A DNA stretch of 64,000 bases from DASUPK01 sp963848955. Lineage in GTDB: Bacteria > Actinomycetota > Thermoleophilia > Solirubrobacterales > 70-9. The notes under the pieces were generated by a model. The model did not search any database and had not been told where the DNA came from. It was given only the letters and a program-made list of their open reading frames with translations. Shown one piece after another: positions 56,513-64,000 of this stretch. Each line of letters opens with the position of its first letter. Positions within the stretch are counted from its first letter, which is position 1. The stretch covers positions 1 through 64,000 of the forward strand of contig CAWKFQ010000004.1 of the NCBI GenBank assembly GCA_963848955.1, in the 5' to 3' direction. The position numbers and the translations under genes were made by a program.

Positions 56513-57449
56513 CTAGACGAGCCCGATGACCTTCAGGCGCCGGCTGAGCGCTTGAGCGGCAAAAGCGTGGGTCTCCTCGCGACTCGCGCCGAAGAGCTCG
56601 GTGTTGTCCTCCTCCTCGGGCCAGGGCGGCTCGATCACTCCGTCCGCGACCGGCAGTGACTGCTCGAGCATCTTCTGGATGACCTCGCGGTAGTGGTCGT
56701 CCTCGCGGACGCAATCGGTGAGGAAGCGGACGCCGAAGGCGATATGGCGGTGCTCGTCGCGGGCGACGTTCGGAGAACCCCTCGACGAACGCCGGCAGCG
56801 TCCCGACCCGCTCGTTGTACTCGATGATGAAGTGCTGCCCGGTGAGGGCGAGCATTCCCTCGATCACCATGTGGTAGAGCGTGATGGCCTCGACCAGCGC
56901 ATCACGGTCCTCCGGCTCCCGCGCCAGGCGGTCGACCCGGCTCTTCAGCAGGTCGTCGAAGAGCGTCCGGAAGGAGTCGTTGATGTGCTGATCGAGCGCC
57001 TCGAGCCGCTGCGGCAGCTCATCGGCGCCCTCGAGCACGCCGACCTCGCTGAAGAAGCGGTCGAAGAAGCGGACGTGGCGGGCCTCGTCGGCGATCTGGG
57101 TGCAGAGGAAGATCCGCTGGGCCTCGGTCGGGCAGGCGCGCATGATCGGGCCGAGCTCGTCGGCCACCTTCTGCTCGCCGATGAAGAAGCTGGAGAGCCC
57201 GTACATGCGCTGGAAGCGCTCATCGGGCGGAATGCGCTCGTGCCAGTCGACCTTGTCCTGGGAGAAGTCGAGGTCCTGGGTCTTCCACTGCTGCTTCTCC
57301 CAGAGGTTGTAGAGCTGCGTGTAGTCGAGGAGCTTGACGTCGCTGCGGTTCCCCTGCTGGAGGGCCGGGTCCGAGGTGGCGCGGAAGTCGTCCCGCTGCG
57401 TCCTCGACGGGCCGGACTGCGTCGCGTCCTTCGCCTCAACTGGCTCCAC
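56513..57449 (-). CDS. Ferritin-like/ribonucleotide reductase R2-type protein (frameshifted)
   Basis: About 312 residues from ATG 57449. LSSFFIGEQKVADELGPIMR gives Glu92 and QIADEARHVRFFDRFFSEVG gives Glu122 and His125, the first E and ExxH ligands. TLYHMVIEGMLALTGQHFIIEYNE gives the third Glu, and after a break near 56770 DEHRHIAFGVRF supplies the last ligands. This is the di-metal carboxylate fold of R2. No adjacent nrdA is present and the radical-site Tyr is not obvious, so an R2-like oxidase or desaturase-like enzyme is as likely as a reductase subunit. It converges with the sigma gene. Confidence 0.8.
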
Positions 57450-57544
57450 TGGCCTCTCCTCTCATTGACCGCTTCCCTGTCGCGCGCAGCCTAGCGAAGA
57501 TCCTGGCTGGCCAGCCAGTTTTCAGTCGATCAGGGCTCCCGCGC

Positions 57545-58255
57545 TCAGACGGTCAGGGACTCGCCCGGCGCCAGCACCGCCACCTTCGACTTGGTCTGCG
57601 ACTCGACGTCGGACTTGAACGCCTCGGCATCGGTCTCGATCGTCGGGAAGGTGTTGTAGTGGATCGGGATCACCGTCTCGGCGCCGATGAAGTCCGCGGC
57701 GACCACCGCGTCGTGGCGATCCATCGTGTAGTGGCCGCCGATCGGGATGAAGGCGACGTCCACCGGCGTGCGCTCGGCGATCAGCCGCAGGTCGCTGAAG
57801 AGCGCCGTGTCGCCCAGGTGGTAGAGCGTCTTGCCGCCGAGGTTGATGACCGCGCCCGCAGCGGCGCCGATCACGATCCCGCTGTCTGGGCTGAAGGGCC
57901 GGTCGCCCACCGGGACGGTGCTGGTGTGGAAGGCCTGCACGAGCTTCACCCAGCCCCAGTCGAACTCGACAGTCCCGCCAAGGTTGGGGTCGGTGAAGTT
58001 CTCGATGCCCTGCTCATCGAGCACGTTGGCGAGCTCGGAGATCGTCACGAAGGAGGCCCGGGTCCGCTTGCCGACCGCGACCGCGTCGGCGAAGTGATCC
58101 TGGTGGGCGTGCGTGATGACGACATGGGTCGGATCCACGTCGTCCGCGGAGACCTTGGCGGCCGGATTGTTCGGCGCCAGGAAGGGATCGATCAGTACGC
58201 GGGTGTTGCCGTCCACCAGCTCGACGGTCGAGTGGCCGATGTAGTTGATCTCCAT
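57545..58255 (-). CDS. UPF0173/UlaG-like metal-dependent hydrolase
   Basis: 236-residue metallo-beta-lactamase-fold protein from ATG 58255. The metal motif is VVITHAHQDHFADAVAVG (HxHxDH). LGGKTLYHLGDTALFSDLRLI supplies the bridging Asp, and VIPIHYNTFPTIETDA the last His. The uninterrupted frame opens with MEINYIGHSTVELVDGNTRVLIDPFLAPN, the family opening. It probably hydrolyses a phosphoester, lactone or amide. The reading gap to the next gene upstream is only 5 bases, so co-transcription is likely. Confidence 0.9.
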   Translation of the reverse strand: MEINYIGHSTVELVDGNTRVLIDPFLAPNNPAAKVSADDVDPTHVVITHAHQDHFADAVAVGKRTRASFVTISELANVLDEQGIENFTDPNLGGTVEFDWGWVKLVQAFHTSTVPVGDRPFSPDSGIVIGAAAGAVINLGGKTLYHLGDTALFSDLRLIAERTPVDVAFIPIGGHYTMDRHDAVVAADFIGAETVIPIHYNTFPTIETDAEAFKSDVESQTKSKVAVLAPGESLTV

Positions 58256-58260
58256 CTGGG

Positions 58261-58602
58261 TCAGTCCTCCTTCGTGGGTTCGGATTCCTGCTGTTCGAGC
58301 TGCTCGGCCAATGCCCAGCCGACAGCCACCCCAACCATCATTCCCATGCGCGCCTCCTCGGCGAGCAGGGTGCGGACGGCGAGCAGGCGCGCCTCCTCGT
58401 CCGGGGTGGTCGCCGCCTTCAGCACCTCGGATTCATGCGACTCCCCGAACCAGCCGCCGGCGCCGAGCGCCTCCGCGAGGATCCTCTGCAGCCTGGGCGC
58501 CGCCCGGGCGACCTGCCGCTCGGCCTCGCCGAAGGCCCCCGGGTCGGAGAGCGCCTCGATCGCAGCGTCGATCTGCTCGTCGCTGTAGCTGCGGTCGGTC
58601 AC
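58261..58602 (-). CDS. Small helical protein of unknown function
   Basis: 113 residues from GTG 58602, whose GTGA overlaps the TGA of the GNAT gene, with AGAGGAAG upstream. DEQIDAAIEALSDPGAFGEAERQVARAAPRLQRILAEALGAGGWF and EEARLLAVRTLLAEEARMGMMVGVAVGWALAEQLEQQ are helical, the second with a weakly hydrophobic face. It is translationally coupled to the genes on both sides. No family is recognised. Confidence 0.65.
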   Translation of the reverse strand: MTDRSYSDEQIDAAIEALSDPGAFGEAERQVARAAPRLQRILAEALGAGGWFGESHESEVLKAATTPDEEARLLAVRTLLAEEARMGMMVGVAVGWALAEQLEQQESEPTKED

Positions 58603-59366
58603 GACTTCCTCTTCTCCCACATCTCGAGGCCGCCCACGTCGCGATAGCCGAGCGTCTCGTAGACGGGAAAGCCGAGCTTGGTCGCGATCAGGGTCGAGGC
58701 TGACTTGCCGCGCTCCAGCTGCCGCTCCAGTGCGTAGGCGAGGAGCCGCCCGCTGATGCCGCGGCCGCGCGCCTCGGGCAGGGTCGCGACAAAGGTGATC
58801 TCCGCGTCCTCACCGGGAGCCCAGACGAGGGTCGAGCAGACGGTCTCGCCGTCGAGGCTCGCCAGGTAGGTCTCGGTGCCCGGCATCGGCGCGATCGGCG
58901 GGAAGTCCCCGGGCGGATAGCCGTAGGCCGTCTCGTTGATCTGGCGGAGCAGCTCCATGTCGGTCTCCTCGCGGATCTCGAGCTCGGGATCCGCATCGGG
59001 CATCTGCAGCTCCGAGAGCTCCAAGCCCATCGCTCGCGGCGTGGCGTCGAGCTTGTGCCCGGCCGCCTCCAGGCCCTCGCGAGCTCGCTCGTCGTCGGCG
59101 GGCACCCACACCGTCCAGGCGTTGACACCGGCCTCGTCGTAGGCCTCGGCGAGCCGCGGGAGGGTCTCGAGCAGGCCGTCCGTGTCCCGGTAGAAGACCG
59201 AGTTGAAGAACGAGCGGTTGGGCGAGGCGGGGACCAGCGCCGCCTGGAGATCGCCGTCGGTCCAGACGCCGCCCCCGCACGCCTCCGCCATCAGCTTCCA
59301 GAGCGGCGGCTGGTTGGAGAGCACCAGGTCGAACCAGCCACGGTCGTCCGTGGGGAGGCCGCTCAC
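58599..59366 (-). CDS. GNAT family N-acetyltransferase
   Basis: 255-residue protein from GTG 59366, overlapping the stop of the O-methyltransferase gene (GTGA). The acetyl-CoA motif A is ITFVATLPEARGRGISGRLLAYALERQL (region, residues about 195-222). The C-terminal KLGFPVYETLGYRDVGGLEMWEKRK is typical. The N-terminal half (about 110 residues) is a degenerate GNAT-like repeat. The substrate is unknown. It belongs to a four-gene overlapping operon with the rhomboid-like and methyltransferase genes. Confidence 0.88.
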   Translation of the reverse strand: MSGLPTDDRGWFDLVLSNQPPLWKLMAEACGGGVWTDGDLQAALVPASPNRSFFNSVFYRDTDGLLETLPRLAEAYDEAGVNAWTVWVPADDERAREGLEAAGHKLDATPRAMGLELSELQMPDADPELEIREETDMELLRQINETAYGYPPGDFPPIAPMPGTETYLASLDGETVCSTLVWAPGEDAEITFVATLPEARGRGISGRLLAYALERQLERGKSASTLIATKLGFPVYETLGYRDVGGLEMWEKRKS

Positions 59367-60019
59367 CGCTTACGGACCATGGTGATGCCGTCGGCGAAGC
59401 CGAGCAGCGCCACGTCCACCCGATCGTCGGTTGCCAGCCGGTCGTTGAGCTCGGCCGTCACCCGAGCGGACTCGGAGTCGCCTGGGTCGAGCACGCTTCC
59501 CCCGCGCAGGGTGTTGTCGAGCAGGATCACGCCGTTCGGGCGCATCCGCGGCAGGGTCTCCTCGAAGTAGTCGATGTACTCGGTCTTGTCCGCGTCGATG
59601 AAGGCGAAGTCGAACTGTTCGGTGCGCTCCATCGCCCGCAGCGACTCGAGCGCGGGGCCGACGCGGACCTCGACTCTGTCCTCGAGGCCGGCCATGCGCA
59701 GGTGCTCGCGAGCGCGCTCGGCGTACCCCTCGTCGAGCTCGCAGCAGATCAGGCGGCCGTCCTCGGGCAGGCCGCGTGCGATCGCGAGGGCGCCGTAGCC
59801 GAGGAAGGTGCCGACCTCGAGCGCGTCGTGGGCGCCGATCGCCGTGACCAGGATCGTCATGAACGCCGCCTGGTCGCCGGCGATCTGCATCGAGGCCAGG
59901 TCGCCCATCTCCTCGCCGGCCTGCTCGACGTCGGGGATCACCCCATCGCGGAACGAGCTGTGCTCGACCGCGTAGCGGTGCAGCTCAGGGGTGATCGAGA
60001 TGAACTTGTCGAAGGCCAA
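59363..60019 (-). CDS. O-methyltransferase (caffeoyl-CoA/catechol type)
   Basis: 218 residues from TTG 60019, which gives the family start AFDKFISITPELHRYAVEHS. The SAM site is DALEVGTFLGYGALAIARGLPEDG, followed by ICCELDEGYAERAREHL. The metal-binding IDADKTEYIDYFEETLPRMRPNGVILLDNTL is complete (Asp and Asn ligands). It methylates a catechol- or hydroxyl-type small molecule with Mg2+. The start is 12 bases after the rhomboid-like stop. Confidence 0.88.
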   Translation of the reverse strand: MAFDKFISITPELHRYAVEHSSFRDGVIPDVEQAGEEMGDLASMQIAGDQAAFMTILVTAIGAHDALEVGTFLGYGALAIARGLPEDGRLICCELDEGYAERAREHLRMAGLEDRVEVRVGPALESLRAMERTEQFDFAFIDADKTEYIDYFEETLPRMRPNGVILLDNTLRGGSVLDPGDSESARVTAELNDRLATDDRVDVALLGFADGITMVRKR

Positions 60020-60030
60020 TCTGCTCGTGG

Positions 60031-60823
60031 TCAGTCGGGTCTGCGCTCGCGGCGCGCCAAGACCGTGCCCAGGCCGCAGCCTGCGCCCACCAGGGCACCG
60101 CCGAAGCCGGCGAAGACGTTTGCGTAATCGTCGACGAGCGGCAGCAGGATGAGGACCGCCGCGGCAACCGCGGCGCCGATCAGCTCCACGTCCTCGTCGG
60201 GATGGGCCCGGACCTCCGCCGCCGCGCATCACCGCCCAGGCGCAGAGCAGGCCGAGGGCGATGCCGTTGCCACCGGCGGCGAGCAGGACGTCGTTGCTGC
60301 TGGCGAAGGCGGTCTCGATGCCGTCGGCCGCAAGCATGCCGAGGCCCCCGCAGGCGAGGATCAGCACGACGGTGGGAATCGTCCCGAGCCGCTCCTCGAC
60401 CGAGTAGCCGAAGATCGCGATTCCGACCGAGGCGACGAAGAGGTAGCCGATGTCGGGATAGATGAAGGGAGCCGCCAGGTAGCGCCACCACTCGCCCTCG
60501 ACGGGACCGACGATCGCGCCGAGATCGAAGGCGTTGATCGCGGGGCTGGCGACGCGCACGAGGAGGAGGACGGCGGGGATCAGGATCGCCGCGATCACGG
60601 CGTAGGGGCGGTCGGCCAGCAGCCCCGCTCGGTCGGCGCGCTGGGCCCGCGCGAGGCGGCGGCGAGTGCGGCGGGACTGCCGAGGGGTGAGCTCGTCGCC
60701 GCGGAGCTCGAGCTTCGGTGCGCGCTTGCGCAGCCGGGTGCCGCAGTACGGGCACTCGGTCACATAAGGGCTGACCTCCTCGCCACAGGTCCTGCAGACG
60801 ACGCTTAGCTCAGGCGAGCTCAC
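60031..60823 (-). CDS. Rhomboid-fold protein with N-terminal zinc ribbon, catalytic residues missing (frameshifted)
   Basis: About 264 residues from GTG 60823. The zinc ribbon is CRTCGEEVSPYVTECPYCGTRL. A basic linker precedes helices of the rhomboid family: YAVIAAILIPAVLLLVRVA, EWWRYLAAPFIYPDIGYLFVASVGIAIFGYSVEERLG (region) and PTVVLILACGGLGMLAADG. The motif that normally reads GxSG is here AAGGNGIALG, with Asn for the catalytic Ser. The WR...H...N segment reads FIYPDIGYLFV without His and Asn, and the last His of the dyad is replaced (NVFAGFGGALVG). It is therefore likely an inactive rhomboid (pseudoprotease) of unknown partner. A break lies near 60200. Confidence 0.75.
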
Positions 60824-60855
60824 CCGCGAGGATAGTGCGAGGGCGCGCCCGGTTT

Positions 60856-61150
60856 CTAGGCGCGACCCGTTTCCTGTTGGTGCTCGGCCCATCGGTTGAG
60901 CTCATAGAGAATCCGGGCGAGCTCGCGGCCCCGGCCGCTGAGCCGGTAGCGCCGCCCGCCGTCGCGCTCCAGGACATCTGAATCGACCAGCTCGCGCAGG
61001 CGCGCGGAGAGAACGGATGGGCTGATCCCGGTCCGCTCCCGGAGCTCCGAGAAGGAGAGGGTGCTCCGGCGAAGCTCCCAGACCAGCCTCAGGGCCCAGC
61101 GCCGCCCGAGCAGGTCGAGAACGCTCTCTACCGCCCGCTCACGCGGCCAT
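60856..61150 (-). CDS. HxlR-type winged-helix regulator (frameshift at the start)
   Basis: A frame without a good start codon reads RERAVESVLDLLGRRWALRLVWELRRSTLSFSEL, then RTGISPSVLSARLRELVDSDVLERDGGRRYRLSGRGRELARI and ends NRWAEHQQETGRA with TAG at 60856. This is the HxlR (DUF24) fold with HTH and wing. The ATG at 61150 is one base out of frame (GCCGCG instead of GCC-CG). The metal or Cys sensor of some HxlR proteins is not present. A 13-base palindrome lies just upstream. Confidence 0.7.
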
Positions 61151-61153
61151 GAG

Positions 61154-61166
61154 TACGGATTCCGTA
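61154..61166. promoter_or_regulatory. Palindrome upstream of the HxlR-type gene
   Basis: TACGGA-T-TCCGTA is a perfect 6-base inverted repeat 4 bases from the presumed HxlR start. It is a fitting autoregulatory operator. A related CCGTATCGGACCGTCCGG lies near 61203-61220. Confidence 0.45.
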
Positions 61167-61278
61167 TTTCATGGCGGAAAAAGTGGGTAAATCACTACTG
61201 AAACCGTATCGGACCGTCCGGAGGCGGTTCGAGTGCGGCCTTTCTGAGGCATCCCGGTGCCTGTGTCTCAGCGAAAAA

Positions 61279-62408
61279 TCAGCTGTCCGGGTCGGTGGCC
61301 GCCACGATCTCGGTCATCAGGCCGCCGATCTCCCCGTGGTCCTGCAGCCAGTTGAGCTGGCGCCGCGCCCCGGTGCCTTCCTCGACCAGGTCGTTGAGGT
61401 GGAGGAGCTCGTCCTCGCAGCCGAGCTCCCGCGCGCTCTCCCGGAGGTCCTCGATCACCCCGAGGGTCATCTCCTCCGCCGGGACCTCGAGGCCCTGATC
61501 GAAGTCGATCAGCTTGCCCTCGATGCCGACCACCGCGGCGCGCACCTTGTTGTCGTCGATCAGCTCGCGGGGGTACTCGATGCTCGGCACGGCGTCCTCG
61601 TACTCCAGGGCGAGGCGCCGAGCCAGCGCCTGGGCGAACGCGGCGAAGCCGATCGTGTGCTCGACCCTCGTCTGCTGGTCGAAGACGCGCAGCTCGACGG
61701 TGCCGAGGTTGGGATGCGGCCGCACGTCCCACCACAGGAAGGTGTAGTCGTCGATTGCGCCTCCCCGCATCATCTGCTCGACGCGATGGGAGTAGATCTG
61801 CCAGGTGCCGTAGTAGGGCGGAATCCCCACCCGCGGGAAGGCGCGGAAGACCGGGGTGCGCGAGGACATCATCCCCGTGGTCTTGCCCTGCCAGAAGGGG
61901 GAGTTGCTGGACATGCCGAGGAGCAGGGGCAGGTAGCCGCGCATGCCGTCGGCGACGTAGATCGCCTTCTCGGGGTCATCGATGCCGACGTGGACATGGG
62001 TGCCGAAGACCAGTTCCTGCTCGGCGATCCAGCGGAGCTCCGCCTGAGCTCCCGGTAGCGGGGGTGGTCGACGATCAGCTGGTCCTCGTAGTGCGCCGAC
62101 GGGTGGGTGCCGGCCGCGCCGATCGCGAGCCCGTTGCGGGCTGCGACCTCGCGCACGCAGCGGCGGAGCTGCCGGAGCTGATCGGCGGCCTCGGTGATGT
62201 CCTGGCAGGGCCGAGTGGCGACCTCGAGCACGGACTGCATCAGCTCGGGTTTCACCTCGCCGGGCAGGTCCTCGGGGAGGTCTCCGAGGATCACGTCGAT
62301 CGCCTGAGCGAGCTCGAGGGTCTCGGCATCGCAGATCATCAGCTCCTCTTCGATGCCGAGCGTGAATGGTGTGCCGCCGAATTTGTGGTCGAGCACGCCG
62401 CGGACCAT
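61279..62408 (-). CDS. Glutamate-cysteine ligase-type carboxylate-amine ligase, YbdK/GCS2 family (frameshifted)
   Basis: About 376 residues from ATG 62408 (MVRGVLDHKFGGTPFTLGIEEELMI). The GIEEE motif binds Mg2+/ATP. VLEVATRPCQDITEAADQLRQL, AAGTHPSAHYEDQLI, then after a break near 62056 WIAEQELVFGTHVHVGIDDPEKAI, MSSNSPFWQGKTTGMMSSRTPVFRAFPRVG and the C-terminal VELRVFDQQTRVEHTIGFAAFAQAL complete the GCS2 fold. Actinomycetes of this type use it for gamma-glutamylcysteine or a similar amide. It overlaps no gene but starts 80 bases from the divergent aldolase. Confidence 0.9.
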
Positions 62409-62487
62409 GACAGCCGCCGGGGATGAAGACCTGAGCGCCCTGATCGGGCATACTGAATCCGAGGCCAACCAGGAGGTAATCGAGACC

Positions 62488-63408
62488 ATGGAAGTCAAGT
62501 CGATCACCGAGCAGAAGTCGCTGCTCGCAACGCTCTCGCCCGGCAAGCGCGCGCGGCTGCGCCGGCTGCTCTTCGACTACGGCCCCGGCAACGGGACCCT
62601 CATGCTGCTGCCGATCGACCAGGGGATCGAGCACGGACCCCGCGACTTCTTCCCCAATCCCGCCTCGAAGGACCCCGAGTACCAGTTCAGCCTGGCCGCC
62701 GAGGCCGGCTACTCGGCGCTCGCCTGCCAGATCGGCCTGGCCACCCGCTACTACCCGGACTACGCCGGACAGGTGCCGCTGATCCTGAAGGTCAACGGCA
62801 AGACCGATGTCGTTCCCTCGGACGAGTCCTTCTCCTCCACCAACGCGTCCGTCGAGGACGCGGTGCGGCTCGGGGCCGACGCGGTCGGCTACACGCTCTA
62901 CGTCGGCTCGCCGCGCCAGGACGTCGACCTGCACCAGCTCAAGGGCGTGCGCGAGGACTGCGAGCGCTACGGCATGCCGCTGGTGATCTGGGCCTACCCG
63001 CGCGGCAAGTACATCGAGCAGAAGGGCGGCCAGAACTCCTTCTACGCGATCGATTACGCGGCGCGCCTGGCGATGGAGATGGGCGCCGACATCGTCAAGC
63101 TCAACTTCCCGAAGCTCGACCCCGAGAAGGACAAGGACCAGCCGGCGCCCTACAACGAGATGGACGTCTCGCCCGAGGAGGCGGTCCGCCAGATCGTCGA
63201 GTCCGCGGGCCGCGCCCTGGTGGTCCTCTCCGGCGGCTCGAAGACCGACGACGAGACCGTCCTCTCGCACACCCGCACGATCATGGAGACGGGCGGGTCC
63301 GGCGTGATCTTCGGCCGCAACGTCTGGCAGCGCGAGAAGTCGGAGGCGCTCGAGATCATCGGCCAGATCAAGGAGACGCTGCTCAACAACGTGCGGCGCA
63401 TCCCGTAG
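62488..63408 (+). CDS. Class I fructose-1,6-bisphosphate aldolase (DhnA/archaeal type)
   Basis: 306-residue uninterrupted TIM-barrel aldolase from ATG 62488, preceded by AGGAGGT. LMLLPIDQGIEHGPRDFFPNP, SALACQIGLATRYYPDYAGQVPLILKVNGKTD and GYTLYVGSPRQ carry the N-terminal half. The Schiff-base Lys is in ADIVKLNFPK, and the phosphate site is ALVVLSGGSKTDDETVL with GVIFGRNVWQRE. It cleaves or forms fructose bisphosphate in glycolysis and gluconeogenesis. A strong terminator follows, so it is monocistronic. Confidence 0.93.
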   Translation: MEVKSITEQKSLLATLSPGKRARLRRLLFDYGPGNGTLMLLPIDQGIEHGPRDFFPNPASKDPEYQFSLAAEAGYSALACQIGLATRYYPDYAGQVPLILKVNGKTDVVPSDESFSSTNASVEDAVRLGADAVGYTLYVGSPRQDVDLHQLKGVREDCERYGMPLVIWAYPRGKYIEQKGGQNSFYAIDYAARLAMEMGADIVKLNFPKLDPEKDKDQPAPYNEMDVSPEEAVRQIVESAGRALVVLSGGSKTDDETVLSHTRTIMETGGSGVIFGRNVWQREKSEALEIIGQIKETLLNNVRRIP

Positions 63409-63450
63409 CGGGGCGCTTTACTCGCCCCCCAGACGCGAAAAGCGCCCCGC
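63408..63450 (+). terminator. Terminator hairpin after the aldolase gene
   Basis: GCGGGGCGCTTT pairs over 12 bases with AAAGCGCCCCGC, right after the stop. The loop is 19 bases and no U tract follows. Confidence 0.65.
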
Positions 63451-63483
63451 GGATAGTTCCGAGCCGCCGAGCATCATCGAGGG

Positions 63484-64000
63484 GTGAGCCGACCGCTGCG
63501 ACGCGGCGCCCTGCGGGCGCCCCTCTTGATTGCCGCTGTTCTGGTCGTGCTCGCCGTCTCACGGGGCTGCGGGAACGACGGCGACTCCTCCGAGCCCAGC
63601 GGCCCGGTCAGCGCCCGCGTCACCCACGTCGTCGACGGGGACACGATCGACGTGGCGATGCCGGATGGCGACGAGGAAACCGTCCGCTACATCGGCATCG
63701 ACACGCCCGAGACCGTCAAGCCCGACACCCCGGTCCAGTGCGGCGGGCCGAAGGCGCATGCGGTGAACGAACGGCTGGTCGGGGGCCGGAGCGTGACCCT
63801 CCGCTTCGACGCCGAGCGGCGGGACGTCTACGGTCGCCTGCTCGCCTACGTCTACCTCCCCGCCGCGCGCCCCGGCGGGCACCCTCTGTTCGTCAACGCG
63901 GAGCTCGTCAGACTGGGCCTGGCACGGACATTGACGATTCCGCCGAACGACTCATTCGCCTCACTCTTCGCCCGTCTGGCGGCCCGGGCCGGCGCTCTGG
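63484..64000 (+). CDS. Secreted thermonuclease (SNase family), 3' end beyond the window
   Basis: GTG 63484 opens a basic N-terminus and a hydrophobic segment (APLLIAAVLVVLAVSRGCG) that works as a signal peptide or lipoprotein anchor. The nuclease part has VTHVVDGDTIDV, TVRYIGIDTPET and FDAERRDVYGRLLAYVYL, with the catalytic Asp, Arg and Glu regions of staphylococcal nuclease-like enzymes. It cuts DNA and RNA with Ca2+. The frame is open to the window end, so the C-terminus is missing. The nuclease may recycle extracellular nucleic acid. Confidence 0.88.
   Translation, partial: MSRPLRRGALRAPLLIAAVLVVLAVSRGCGNDGDSSEPSGPVSARVTHVVDGDTIDVAMPDGDEETVRYIGIDTPETVKPDTPVQCGGPKAHAVNERLVGGRSVTLRFDAERRDVYGRLLAYVYLPAARPGGHPLFVNAELVRLGLARTLTIPPNDSFASLFARLAARAGAL

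Overview
High-GC (roughly 68-70% by eye) bacterial chromosome segment. The gene set fits a soil or rhizosphere actinomycetote of the Thermoleophilia/Solirubrobacterales type: GerW/YtfJ-like protein, DUF1918 proteins, a zf-HC2-fused sigma factor, MarR/MFS pairs, a Tat-lipoprotein amine oxidase and many GTG starts. The lineage is an inference from gene content. No rRNA, CRISPR array, IS element or integrase was seen. Two tRNAs are present: initiator Met and Leu-UAA. About half of the protein genes are interrupted by single-base frameshifts although both halves still match their family. The most economical reading is uncorrected long-read indels. Frameshifted genes are therefore given as one CDS spanning the pieces, with the break noted.

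Layout. 0-9.6 kb: 3' end of a zinc-type alcohol dehydrogenase, a hairpin-repeat intergenic region, YihY/BrkB and GlsB-like membrane proteins, a badly broken sulfatase, tRNA-fMet, Ppx/GppA, an alpha/beta hydrolase, a PCMH-type flavoprotein and an exported amine oxidase. 9.6-17.4 kb: marR-MFS operon with a clear palindromic operator, secreted proteins, an orphan branched-chain-type solute-binding protein, divergent desaturase and cyclopropane synthase genes (membrane lipid tuning), and a cold-shock protein. 17.4-28 kb: hydrolase, nitrilase, aldo/keto reductase, two SnoaL-like proteins, a channel-like protein without the usual filter, an FMO-like flavoprotein, a TPR-LuxR regulator and a glycosyltransferase. 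28-33.5 kb: RecQ helicase, then a lower-GC accessory island holding a translationally coupled two-gene module (unknown protein plus DUF6339-type protein) and two small divergent membrane proteins. 33.7-41.7 kb: TypA/BipA, GerW-like protein, two nearly identical DUF1918 genes with the same leader hairpin, a DEAD-box helicase, a hydrolase-adenylate cyclase fusion, a CBS protein, and two paralogous zinc-ribbon/HTH-like proteins flanking a flippase-like membrane protein. 41.8-46.1 kb: a complete sugar ABC importer operon (binding protein, two permeases, ATPase) linked by stop/start overlaps. 46.2-54.6 kb: cupins, a ThDP enzyme, a coiled-coil protein, a HAMP-cyclase, an NAD(P)-binding protein, a thiamine-binding-type protein, tRNA-Leu, and a marR/MFS divergent pair with an overlapping operator/promoter. 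54.7-64 kb: a sigma factor fused to an anti-sigma-like zinc finger, an R2-like ferritin-fold protein, metallo-hydrolase, GNAT, O-methyltransferase, a rhomboid-fold protein that lacks its catalytic residues, an HxlR-type regulator, a glutamate-cysteine ligase-type enzyme, class I fructose-bisphosphate aldolase, and a secreted thermonuclease cut by the window end.

The best candidates for undescribed biology are the coupled DUF6339 module in the low-GC island, the duplicated DUF1918 leader structure, the sigma/anti-sigma fusion with a membrane and exported tail, and the zinc-ribbon pseudorhomboid.
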